Positions 1 to 5,974 of a stretch of 8,998 nucleotides of DNA are shown piece after piece. Under the pieces are notes generated by a model. It saw nothing but the letters and a program-made list of their open reading frames with translations, made no database searches and was not told the origin of the DNA. Source of the DNA: JAIPEL01 sp050115795 (GTDB lineage: Bacteria; Desulfobacterota; Desulfobacteria; Desulfobacterales; CAFBRK01). A program made the translations under genes and the position numbers. How positions within the stretch are numbered: the stretch's first letter is position 1; every line of letters starts with the position of its first letter. The stretch is taken from NCBI GenBank assembly GCA_050115795.1, contig JASFPT010000163.1, forward strand, positions 1 to 8,998, given 5' to 3'.

Positions 1-1020
1 AATATCCACCGCCCAGCGGGCGAGCCGAGCCGAATTTTCACGCGCTTTGACCGTATCGGGAATCGGCAGCACCGGGTCGACCTGCCCCAGTTCGCTCCCT
101 GCGGCTTCCACGATCCGGGATGCATTGATGTACACCCCCAGATCGCCTTCAACGGTCCGTTTGGATCTCGGCTCCGGGGCAATGGCCAGCTTTCGCAGGT
201 CGGGGGAACCTTCGGTGACCGAATGAACGTCCGTGGTGGCCCCGCCCACGTCGACCGTCATCACATCTTCCAGGGTTTCGGCCAATATCTCGGTGGCCCG
301 CATCACCGCGCCGGGGGTGGGGATGATATCGTCTGCGACCATCTTGCGGACGCTTTCCATGCCCGGCGCCGTGACGATATGGCGGGCAAACACGTCTTGG
401 ATGACCTTGCGGACGGGATCGATATTGAGCTCGTCGATTCGCGGGTAGACATTTTCCACGATGAAAACCGGCATACCGGCTTCTTCGAACAAGCGCCTGA
501 TTTCGCCCCGGACGGTGATGTTTCCGGCATAGACCAGCGGGGTGTCCAGGTTCAAGGAAGCCAGTGCCCGGGCGTTGGCCATGACGATGTCACGGTCTCC
601 GTAGTCGACGCCGCCGGCCAGCAGAATGATCTTGGGTCGAATCCTTTGGATCTCCTCCATTTCATCGGAAGAAATTCTGCCGGCGGTGGTGAAGGTGACA
701 ATGGCGCCGGCCCCCAGGGAAGCCTCCCGGGCCGCCCGCAGCGTCATGTCGCGGGTCAGCCCGTGCACGGTCATCCGCAGCCCGCCGGCGGCCGACGACG
801 ACGCCATCAGCACGGCGTTGCGGGTGTTCACCCCGAGCCGTGTTTCCAGATCCTTCCGGGCCGCCTCCAGGCCCAGCGCCACATCGCCCTCGGAAACAGT
901 GGTCAACCCCAGCCCCTGTCCCAGGAAACAGGGGCTGTCTCCGCCGTCCAGTCCGCCAAAGGCGCTGACCTTGGTGATGGTGCTGCCGATGTCGGCGACA
1001 ATGATTTCCGCCTGTTTCAT
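1..1020 (-). CDS. glmL: GlmL/MutL-family ATPase, probable B12-mutase reactivating factor (C-terminus cut by window edge)
   Basis: This minus-strand frame is open from the ATG at 1020 to position 1 (340 codons, no stop), so the C-terminal part lies outside the window. The family is the ASKHA-fold ATPase GlmL/MutL, encoded beside adenosylcobalamin-dependent mutases and thought to exchange damaged cofactor using ATP. Visible motifs are an N-terminal phosphate-1 loop, DIGSTITKV (residues 10-18), a second nucleotide loop, DVGGATTDV (about 257-265), and the family-typical KRTVEGDLGV (about 287-296). It starts 48 bp after the sulfur-carrier gene, with only a weak AGGA upstream. Because oraS and oraE head the same operon, ornithine aminomutase is the probable client. 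That link is inferred from context, and the family name glmL comes from glutamate mutase clusters. The start matches the usual short lead before the first ATP motif. Confidence 0.88.
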   Translation of the reverse strand, partial: MKQAEIIVADIGSTITKVSAFGGLDGGDSPCFLGQGLGLTTVSEGDVALGLEAARKDLETRLGVNTRNAVLMASSSAAGGLRMTVHGLTRDMTLRAAREASLGAGAIVTFTTAGRISSDEMEEIQRIRPKIILLAGGVDYGDRDIVMANARALASLNLDTPLVYAGNITVRGEIRRLFEEAGMPVFIVENVYPRIDELNIDPVRKVIQDVFARHIVTAPGMESVRKMVADDIIPTPGAVMRATEILAETLEDVMTVDVGGATTDVHSVTEGSPDLRKLAIAPEPRSKRTVEGDLGVYINASRIVEAAGSELGQVDPVLPIPDTVKARENSARLARWAVDI

Positions 1021-1068
1021 GGGCGTCGCGGTCTTTCCTGTGCTTTGGGTCCCCCCGGCCTGCGGTGG

Positions 1069-1299
1069 CTATCCGCCGGATATAAGCGGCATCAGCACCA
1101 GGGTGTCCCCGTCGGCAACGGCGGCCTCTTTCGTGGATCTGCGCCCGTTGATCAGGGCGATGTGGGGGGCATCGGCAACGGCGAGCATACGCTGGATGTC
1201 TTCCAAAATGGCCCCCGGTTGCAGACGCAACGTAAACTGGGGTTCATCTCCGGGCGCATGGCGCCGCAGATCGCCATATAATTTGACCTGTATGTTCAT
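1069..1299 (-). CDS. MoaD/ThiS-family sulfur carrier protein
   Basis: A 76-residue small protein of the ubiquitin-like MoaD/ThiS type. It opens with a beta strand (MNIQVKLYGDLRR), has a central INGR segment typical of the fold, and ends in SGG. The terminal Gly-Gly is the residue pair that is adenylated and thiocarboxylated in this family to deliver sulfur, for example to the dithiolene of molybdopterin/tungstopterin. It starts 16 bp after the stop of the aldehyde:ferredoxin oxidoreductase gene. MoaD-like genes next to AOR genes are a known arrangement, so a dedicated carrier for the tungstopterin of that enzyme is the natural reading. The Shine-Dalgarno sequence is weak (AAAGA-like), which suggests translational coupling to the gene before it. 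A ThiS role or another sulfur-transfer role cannot be excluded from sequence alone. Confidence 0.87.
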   Translation of the reverse strand: MNIQVKLYGDLRRHAPGDEPQFTLRLQPGAILEDIQRMLAVADAPHIALINGRRSTKEAAVADGDTLVLMPLISGG

Positions 1300-1315
1300 T
1301 CGACGTCTTTACTTT

Positions 1316-3145
1316 TCAGGATAGCCCCAGCCGGTCCAGCACCTCTCGGGTCGGGATGCCGTCCTCTGTCCAGCCCCGGGCTTTGTAGTATTCATCCAGC
1401 ATCTCATCCAAGTGGCACACCAGGCCTTTGGCCGGACCCGCCGGCATCGGCGTCTGGGTAAGTCGCCCGGGAAGGCTGTCATCCTTGCGGGAAAAGCCGG
1501 CCTTCGTCAGAAACAGACGCTCGGCATTGATGATGCGCTCTCCGGCCTGCATGAGCTCCTGGAGCGTGTACTCGGCGCCGGTGGCGGCGTTCAGATACTC
1601 CAGGATACCCGTGGGCGCCACGCCCAGGTCCTTGGCCGCCAGGTGACGGACGGCAAAGAAAATGCACAGGCCGGCCGAGTCGATGATGGCCGATAGATCC
1701 TGATAGGCCTTGGTGACCACGGCTTTGCCCTCCCACTGGTGCGGGTCCATGAACTCGGGCACCCCGAACAGCTCGAAATAGGCGGGATCGCCGCGCATGT
1801 GGGACCCGCCGATGGGCGAGGTGGCATAGGCCAGCCCCATGGCCTGGGCGCCGCGGGGTTCATAGCCGGGAAATTCCTGCTTTTTGGACACCGGCGCCAA
1901 CTCCGGGTGCCCGCAGCGCTGGGCCAGGCGAAAGCTGCCCTCCGCCAGAAGATCGCCGAATCCCTCGCGGCGGCCGGTCAGGCGGGTGAGTTCCACCAGG
2001 GCCTCGGCATCGCCCCACTTCAGCGAGCGGCCCGCCTGCTCTTCGGTCAGGTAACCGCGCTCCATCAGTTCCATGGCACAGGCGATGGTGGCGCCCATGG
2101 TGATGGTGTCCATCCCAAGCTCGTTGCAGATGTAGTTGGCCTTGGTGATGGCCGCCAGGTCATCGATCAGGCAGTTGGCGCCCATGGCGTAGATGGTCTC
2201 GTATTCGGGGCCTTCCCCCTCCCCCTCGAACCCGGGAACGTCGACCTTCGTTTTCCGCCCGCAGCCGATGGGGCAGCCGTAGCAGGCCGAGCGCTTCTTC
2301 AAAAAGCGCCGGGTCAGTTCCTCGCCGTGAATTTTCTCCCAGCCGTCGAAGGTGCCCTGCTGCCAGTTTTTGGTGGGCAGCACGCCGAAATTCTGGGTTG
2401 CCATGACCACGCCCGCGGTGCCGTTGACCGTCAGCCCCAGCGGGGTTTTCCGGACCCCTTCCTGGAAGGTATCCAGGATTTGCCTGTTGAAGGCCTTGAA
2501 GCGATCCGGATCGGCCAGGGGGATGCGGCCTTTGCCCCTGACCACGACCGCCTTGAGGTTTTTGCTGCCCATCACCGCGCCGACCCCGGAGCGTCCGGCC
2601 GCCCGGTGCTTGTCGTTCATGACGGCGGCAAACAACACCTGCTTTTCACCCGCCGGCCCGATGCAGGCCACCCTGGCCTTGGCATCGGTTTCCGCCAGCA
2701 GCGCATCGGTGGTCTCGTGGGTGGTCTTGCCCCACAGCCGGTCCGCCGGCCGCAACTCCGCCGTTTCGCCGTCCAGCCACAGGTAGACCGGACTTTCCGA
2801 TCGGCCCGCAAAGACGACGGCATCGAACCCGGTGCGTTTGAATTCGGTGGGGAACATGCCCCCGGCGTTGGAGCAGGTGATGGCCCCGGTCAACGGCGAC
2901 CGGGTGATCACCATATAGCGGGCGCCGGTGGGGGCGCCGGTACCGGTCAGCGGACCGGTGGCCATAATGAGAAGGTTCTCGGCAGAAAGGGGATCGCAGT
3001 TCGGATCAACCTCCTGGTTGAGCAGGTAAATCCCCAGCCCGCGGCCGCCGATATAGTCTTTCGCCACGGAGGGCTCCAATTGACTGGCGCTGCAAGCACC
3101 GCTGGTCAGGTCGACACGAAGAATTTTTCCCATCCATCCGTTCAT
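1316..3145 (-). CDS. aor: Tungsten-type aldehyde:ferredoxin oxidoreductase (AOR)
   Basis: A 609-residue member of the AOR family, which oxidises aldehydes to carboxylic acids at a tungsten bis-pterin site and passes electrons through a [4Fe-4S] cluster to ferredoxin. The N-terminal domain has the family segments GGRGLG (33-38) and ATGPLTGT (62-69). Cluster ligands are present as C288-x2-C291-x3-C295 and C494, the same numbers as in the Pyrococcus furiosus enzyme as I recall them. E314 (in EGPEYET) and H449 (in GGSHMRGD) fit the active-site Glu and His of that enzyme. A NELGMDT segment (341-347) fits pterin binding, and the C-terminal YYKARGWTEDGIPT is a family signature. The ATG at 3145 was chosen over one 27 bases upstream because AAGGGAG sits 6 bases before it. 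The physiological aldehyde is unknown. Its position after the saccharopine genes suggests 2-aminoadipate semialdehyde. Confidence 0.95.
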   Translation of the reverse strand: MNGWMGKILRVDLTSGACSASQLEPSVAKDYIGGRGLGIYLLNQEVDPNCDPLSAENLLIMATGPLTGTGAPTGARYMVITRSPLTGAITCSNAGGMFPTEFKRTGFDAVVFAGRSESPVYLWLDGETAELRPADRLWGKTTHETTDALLAETDAKARVACIGPAGEKQVLFAAVMNDKHRAAGRSGVGAVMGSKNLKAVVVRGKGRIPLADPDRFKAFNRQILDTFQEGVRKTPLGLTVNGTAGVVMATQNFGVLPTKNWQQGTFDGWEKIHGEELTRRFLKKRSACYGCPIGCGRKTKVDVPGFEGEGEGPEYETIYAMGANCLIDDLAAITKANYICNELGMDTITMGATIACAMELMERGYLTEEQAGRSLKWGDAEALVELTRLTGRREGFGDLLAEGSFRLAQRCGHPELAPVSKKQEFPGYEPRGAQAMGLAYATSPIGGSHMRGDPAYFELFGVPEFMDPHQWEGKAVVTKAYQDLSAIIDSAGLCIFFAVRHLAAKDLGVAPTGILEYLNAATGAEYTLQELMQAGERIINAERLFLTKAGFSRKDDSLPGRLTQTPMPAGPAKGLVCHLDEMLDEYYKARGWTEDGIPTREVLDRLGLS

Positions 3146-3151
3146 CTTTTT

Positions 3152-3156
3152 CTCCC
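3152..3156 (-). promoter_or_regulatory. Ribosome binding site of the AOR gene
   Basis: On the minus strand GGGAG stands 6 bases before the ATG at 3145 (spacer AAAAAG). It supports starting the protein at MNGWMGK rather than at the in-frame ATG 27 bases upstream. Confidence 0.7.
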
Positions 3157-3184
3157 TTCCGGACAAGCGCATTCATGAAATATC

Positions 3185-4498
3185 CTAAGGGTTCAAATAG
3201 CGATCCAGGTATTGGTAATCCTCTGTCAACCGGCCCTTGTAGACGATGACCGCCTTTTTGATCTCGGGCGGCAGGCCCGAGGCGTCCAGCGGGCGGTCGT
3301 AGTCGGCCGACAGCATCGCCGGGACCAAAGGCTTGAGCTGGCGGCTGAAAAACAAAGAGGAATCCTTGGGCAGCTCACAGGGCAGGTTGTCCACGGCCAG
3401 CAAAACGATGCCGTCTCCCAGATGGCCGTCGCTGACCGCACCGGTCTTCGGATCGATCCGGTATGCCGGAGAGTCGCTGTCCGTTGATTTGACATTGCAC
3501 TCGATCGAACCGCAGGTGTCGCAGGAGATGTCTGCAATGCCGCAGAGCTTTGGCACCGGCGTGCTTTCGGCCAACCGCTTCAATCCCGCCCAGGTCACGA
3601 ACCGGGGATAGCGCTTTTCCCAGTATACCGCATTGACCAGCAGCGTGAAACAATTCAGGAACCGGTCGAATCGGCTCTCGTAGCGTTCCGGGTGGTCGTA
3701 ATATTCCTGCAGATCGAAGACGGCATCATCGGCTTTGGGTCTGACCAGATCCCGCTCTTTGAAGACGGTCAGATAGAGGGTGTGCCGGTCGCCCGCCCCC
3801 CGGCGGACCCGTTCTTCGATCTCGTCGGCCGCGATGCGCTCGACGGGCAGAGAGTCGAAAATCTGCTGGGCGCCGCCGGAAACGTTGCCATAGCCCAATA
3901 TGCCGATGGTAAAGGGGCACAGGTGCCCGGGCAGTCCGTCGCGTCGAATGCGGTCGCCGATCTCGGCGAGGTGTTCGCAGGCCGCCTCCACCGATTCGTA
4001 CTGGTGCGCGCGACGCACTGCGACAAACGGGGTGTCGATGCCCTTGTCGGCCCAGTGCTCCCCCATGAGCGAGAGAATGTCGATGGCGCCGGCTTGCCCC
4101 GCGTAGGGGCCGAAATAGATCAGACGGCGGCCTGCAGCGTCCGTGATCCGTTCGTAGTCGACAAGGGTGGAGCCGCTGTCGATGATCCGTTTGAGCAGCG
4201 GCATGTTGGCCTTCTGCCCCTTTACGGTGTGGGAAAAGAAGACATAGGTCTTGTGGTCCAGGATTTTGTCGACCGGTATTTCCTTGACCCCGAAGATGAC
4301 GTCCCCGTGGGCCATGCCCGCGCTGGTGCCGGCGCCGGCGGCCGTGTACAGGTCTTCAGTGAAAATCCTCTTTTCGGATTTTTCAACGAAGGCCCGGGCA
4401 CCGGTCTCGTTGATGATGTCCAGCAGGTCTTCCGGGACCAATGGGGTTCTTCGTTCCCAGCGGTTTTTGTCTTCGGCCCGAATCAGAAGGGTTTTCAC
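3185..4498 (-). CDS. Lysine-2-oxoglutarate reductase (saccharopine-forming), stand-alone homologue of the AASS N-terminal half
   Basis: Condenses lysine with 2-oxoglutarate and reduces the imine to saccharopine, the first step of the saccharopine pathway of lysine breakdown. The 437-residue product belongs to the AlaDH/PNT-like fold and resembles the LKR half of animal AASS and plant LKR/SDH along its whole length. It has an N-terminal RAEDKNRWERRTPL (7-20), FFSHTVKGQKANM (87-99), a Rossmann glycine motif GILGYGNVSGGAQ (199-211), DISCDTCGSIE (323-333), VDNLPCELP (369-377) and a short C-terminal YLDRYLNP. I chose a GTG start at 4498: GGGGAG lies 9 bases upstream and the protein then opens directly into the first strand. 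An ATG at 4528 (447 residues) is possible but lacks a good ribosome site. The gene starts 4 bases after the saccharopine dehydrogenase stop, so the two are probably co-translated. An oddity is a cluster of cysteines at 319, 326, 329 and 334. Confidence 0.9.
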   Translation of the reverse strand: MKTLLIRAEDKNRWERRTPLVPEDLLDIINETGARAFVEKSEKRIFTEDLYTAAGAGTSAGMAHGDVIFGVKEIPVDKILDHKTYVFFSHTVKGQKANMPLLKRIIDSGSTLVDYERITDAAGRRLIYFGPYAGQAGAIDILSLMGEHWADKGIDTPFVAVRRAHQYESVEAACEHLAEIGDRIRRDGLPGHLCPFTIGILGYGNVSGGAQQIFDSLPVERIAADEIEERVRRGAGDRHTLYLTVFKERDLVRPKADDAVFDLQEYYDHPERYESRFDRFLNCFTLLVNAVYWEKRYPRFVTWAGLKRLAESTPVPKLCGIADISCDTCGSIECNVKSTDSDSPAYRIDPKTGAVSDGHLGDGIVLLAVDNLPCELPKDSSLFFSRQLKPLVPAMLSADYDRPLDASGLPPEIKKAVIVYKGRLTEDYQYLDRYLNP

Positions 4499-4502
4499 TT
4501 TC

Positions 4503-5855
4503 TCAATCTCCCCAACAACTGGGTTCATCGGTATCCAAGTCAGAGCGGCATTCTTTGAAACGGATGCCCAGGCGCTCGCATTCGGCCAGCACCGGCTCGT
4601 AGATTTCCGCGGATACCGGTCGAAGCACCCCCGTCCGGGCAATCCTTCCCTCGGCGACCAGACTGACGGAGATGCCCACCGGGTAGCCGACGGTACGGGA
4701 CATGGAGCTGTCGCCATCGGGGTCGCCGTGGTCGATGAGGGTGGACTGGATGCGCTGGCGGGGCAGCCCGGGGTAGACGGCTTCAAACTCGTGATGCATC
4801 ACCAGAAGATCCATCTCCCCCTCGTCGTAAACCAATCGGTGCTTGAGCGTGTAGGAGAACATGTCGAACACCGAGGCCGTGCCGATGGGCAATTTGCGGT
4901 CCGAAAGCAGCCCCAGCCACTCCAACTTCTTTAGGGTCAGAGCGTGCTCGGGAATCTTGAGGTAGGCGGCCACCCCCGCCCGCACATGGGTCTCCGGACA
5001 GTTGACGATGTTGGCCAGCACCTCGCGGGGGGTGACCTCATCGAAGTCGAATTTCATCTTGCGGTTGAGCAGCCCCAGCTGTTTGATGAAATCCCAGGTT
5101 TCGCAGTAGCCGACGTTTCGCAGGGTGCCGCGATAGATGCCGGAGGCATCCTCGATGCCGTAGATTTTCAGGTAAGGCAGGGCATCACGGTTGACGTAGG
5201 CTTCGAAGACGCCGGCGCCCGGAACGCTTTTCAGCCAGTAGTGTTTGAACAGGTCGCCTCCGGGCACTTCGTAAATCTTTCCATGCTCCTTGTAGCGCCC
5301 GTCGTTGGTGGCCGCCAGCATGGCCCCTTCCGGACTCCAGGAAAACTTGTACCCGAGGGGGTTGTTGTTGCTCTCCAGGGCGGGAAGGCCGCCGCAATAG
5401 GAAAAGAAGCTGTCGACCCTTCCCCCCTCGGCGCGCACCGAATCGATGACCTGCATGGCCGACATGTGATCGAGGCCCGGGTCCACACCGACCTCGTTGA
5501 GCAAGATCAGCCCCTTTTCCCGCGCGTCACGGTCCATGGACTGGATCTCCTCTTTGACATAGGAGGCGGTCACCATGTGCTTGCCATGGGCCAGGCACAA
5601 CCGGGCAACCACCGGATGCAGGGTCCAGGGAAGTAGACTGACCACAATGTCGGCCTCCGCGATAGACCGGCCCAGCGTCGTGGCGTCTGCGGCGTCCAAT
5701 GCGAGGGTCCGGCCGTTGGCGTGTCCGGTGACAAGGGCCTCGGCCTTTTTGGGGTCCTGATCGGCCACGACCACTTCCAGCCCCGGTTTTTCCAGGAGGT
5801 ATCGGACCGCGGGGCGTGCAACGGCCCCGGCTCCCAAAATCAGTATTTTTTTCAT
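4503..5855 (-). CDS. Saccharopine dehydrogenase (L-glutamate-forming), stand-alone homologue of the AASS C-terminal half
   Basis: Oxidatively cleaves saccharopine to glutamate and 2-aminoadipate 6-semialdehyde, the second step of the saccharopine pathway. The 450-residue product starts with a Rossmann motif, ILILGAGAVARP (4-15). It then shows DIVVSLLPWTLHP (69-81), MVTASYV (94-100), NEVGVDPGLDHM (120-131) and SYCGGLPALESNNNPLGYKF (152-171), all diagnostic for the SDH half of eukaryotic AASS and yeast Lys9. The middle holds the family's inserted substrate domain and the end returns to the Rossmann part (ISVSLVAEGRIARTGVL). A tail of about 17 residues after RFKE looks unconserved and overlaps the ribosome site of the next gene. 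The ATG at 5855 has only a weak GGAA before it and lies 119 bp after oraE, behind a structured spacer. It may therefore be controlled separately from the ornithine genes. The assignment rests on family resemblance and on the adjacent LKR. Confidence 0.92.
   Translation of the reverse strand: MKKILILGAGAVARPAVRYLLEKPGLEVVVADQDPKKAEALVTGHANGRTLALDAADATTLGRSIAEADIVVSLLPWTLHPVVARLCLAHGKHMVTASYVKEEIQSMDRDAREKGLILLNEVGVDPGLDHMSAMQVIDSVRAEGGRVDSFFSYCGGLPALESNNNPLGYKFSWSPEGAMLAATNDGRYKEHGKIYEVPGGDLFKHYWLKSVPGAGVFEAYVNRDALPYLKIYGIEDASGIYRGTLRNVGYCETWDFIKQLGLLNRKMKFDFDEVTPREVLANIVNCPETHVRAGVAAYLKIPEHALTLKKLEWLGLLSDRKLPIGTASVFDMFSYTLKHRLVYDEGEMDLLVMHHEFEAVYPGLPRQRIQSTLIDHGDPDGDSSMSRTVGYPVGISVSLVAEGRIARTGVLRPVSAEIYEPVLAECERLGIRFKECRSDLDTDEPSCWGD
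4508..4513 (-). promoter_or_regulatory. Ribosome binding site that places the LKR start at GTG 4498
   Basis: GGGGAG on the minus strand is followed by a 9-base spacer and GTG. The site lies inside the last codons of the saccharopine dehydrogenase gene, so a ribosome finishing that gene would sit on it. This favours the GTG over the ATG at 4528. Confidence 0.6.
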
Positions 5856-5896
5856 GACGATTCCATGAGCGGCCCGGTCGAAATGTCAGCCTTTCG

Positions 5897-5952
5897 CCCC
5901 GGAGCGAGATCGTCGCTTCAGATAAAATCGTTTCACGATTTTATCTCCGGGG
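5897..5952 (-). other. Intergenic inverted repeats predicted to fold into a three-way junction
   Basis: This lies in the 119-bp gap between oraE and the saccharopine dehydrogenase gene. An inner perfect hairpin has 11-bp arms (AGATAAAATCG on the minus strand) around a 5-base loop TGAAA (5920-5946). A second hairpin has 5-bp arms AGCGA/TCGCT around CGATC (5903-5917). Both are enclosed by a 6-bp outer stem, CCCCGG/CCGGGG (5947-5952 with 5897-5902), leaving only two unpaired bases at the junction. No U-run follows, so it does not look like an intrinsic terminator. Possible roles are an mRNA processing or stability element, an attenuator or binding site, or a dispersed palindromic repeat. The pairing was found by eye and is exact; the function is unknown. 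Confidence 0.6.
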
Positions 5953-5974
5953 ATGTCCGCTTTCGATTCTTCGG

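Noticed and set aside
223..1324. Plus-strand frames (352 and 232 codons) over the left end
   Set aside because: The minus strand encodes a continuous GlmL-type ATPase and a sulfur carrier here. The plus-strand products are low-complexity and unrelated to any family I know.
1739..3178. Long open frame on the plus strand opposite the AOR gene (479 codons)
   Set aside because: It is the mirror of a GC-rich real gene. Its protein is rich in Gly, Ala, Arg, His and Gln without recognisable motifs, and the minus strand carries a complete AOR with all catalytic residues.
3185..4786. LKR read as 533 residues from an ATG at 4786
   Set aside because: The extra N-terminal 95 residues overlap the saccharopine dehydrogenase gene by 284 bases, are Pro/Ser/Arg-rich and match nothing. 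Family similarity begins at about 4498.
4503..5855. This gene as the missing 2,4-diaminopentanoate dehydrogenase of the ornithine pathway
   Set aside because: It was considered because no ord gene is visible. The detailed match to the SDH half of AASS and the adjacent LKR make saccharopine the better substrate; ord may lie beyond the right edge.
5920..5946. Intrinsic terminator between oraE and the saccharopine dehydrogenase gene
   Set aside because: The stem is A+T-rich and is followed by GAAGCG on the minus strand, with no run of T, so rho-independent termination is not supported.
5897..5952. Hammerhead ribozyme or lysine riboswitch in the three-way junction
   Set aside because: The conserved hammerhead core CUGAUGA is missing. 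The known lysine riboswitch is much larger, with a five-helix junction.
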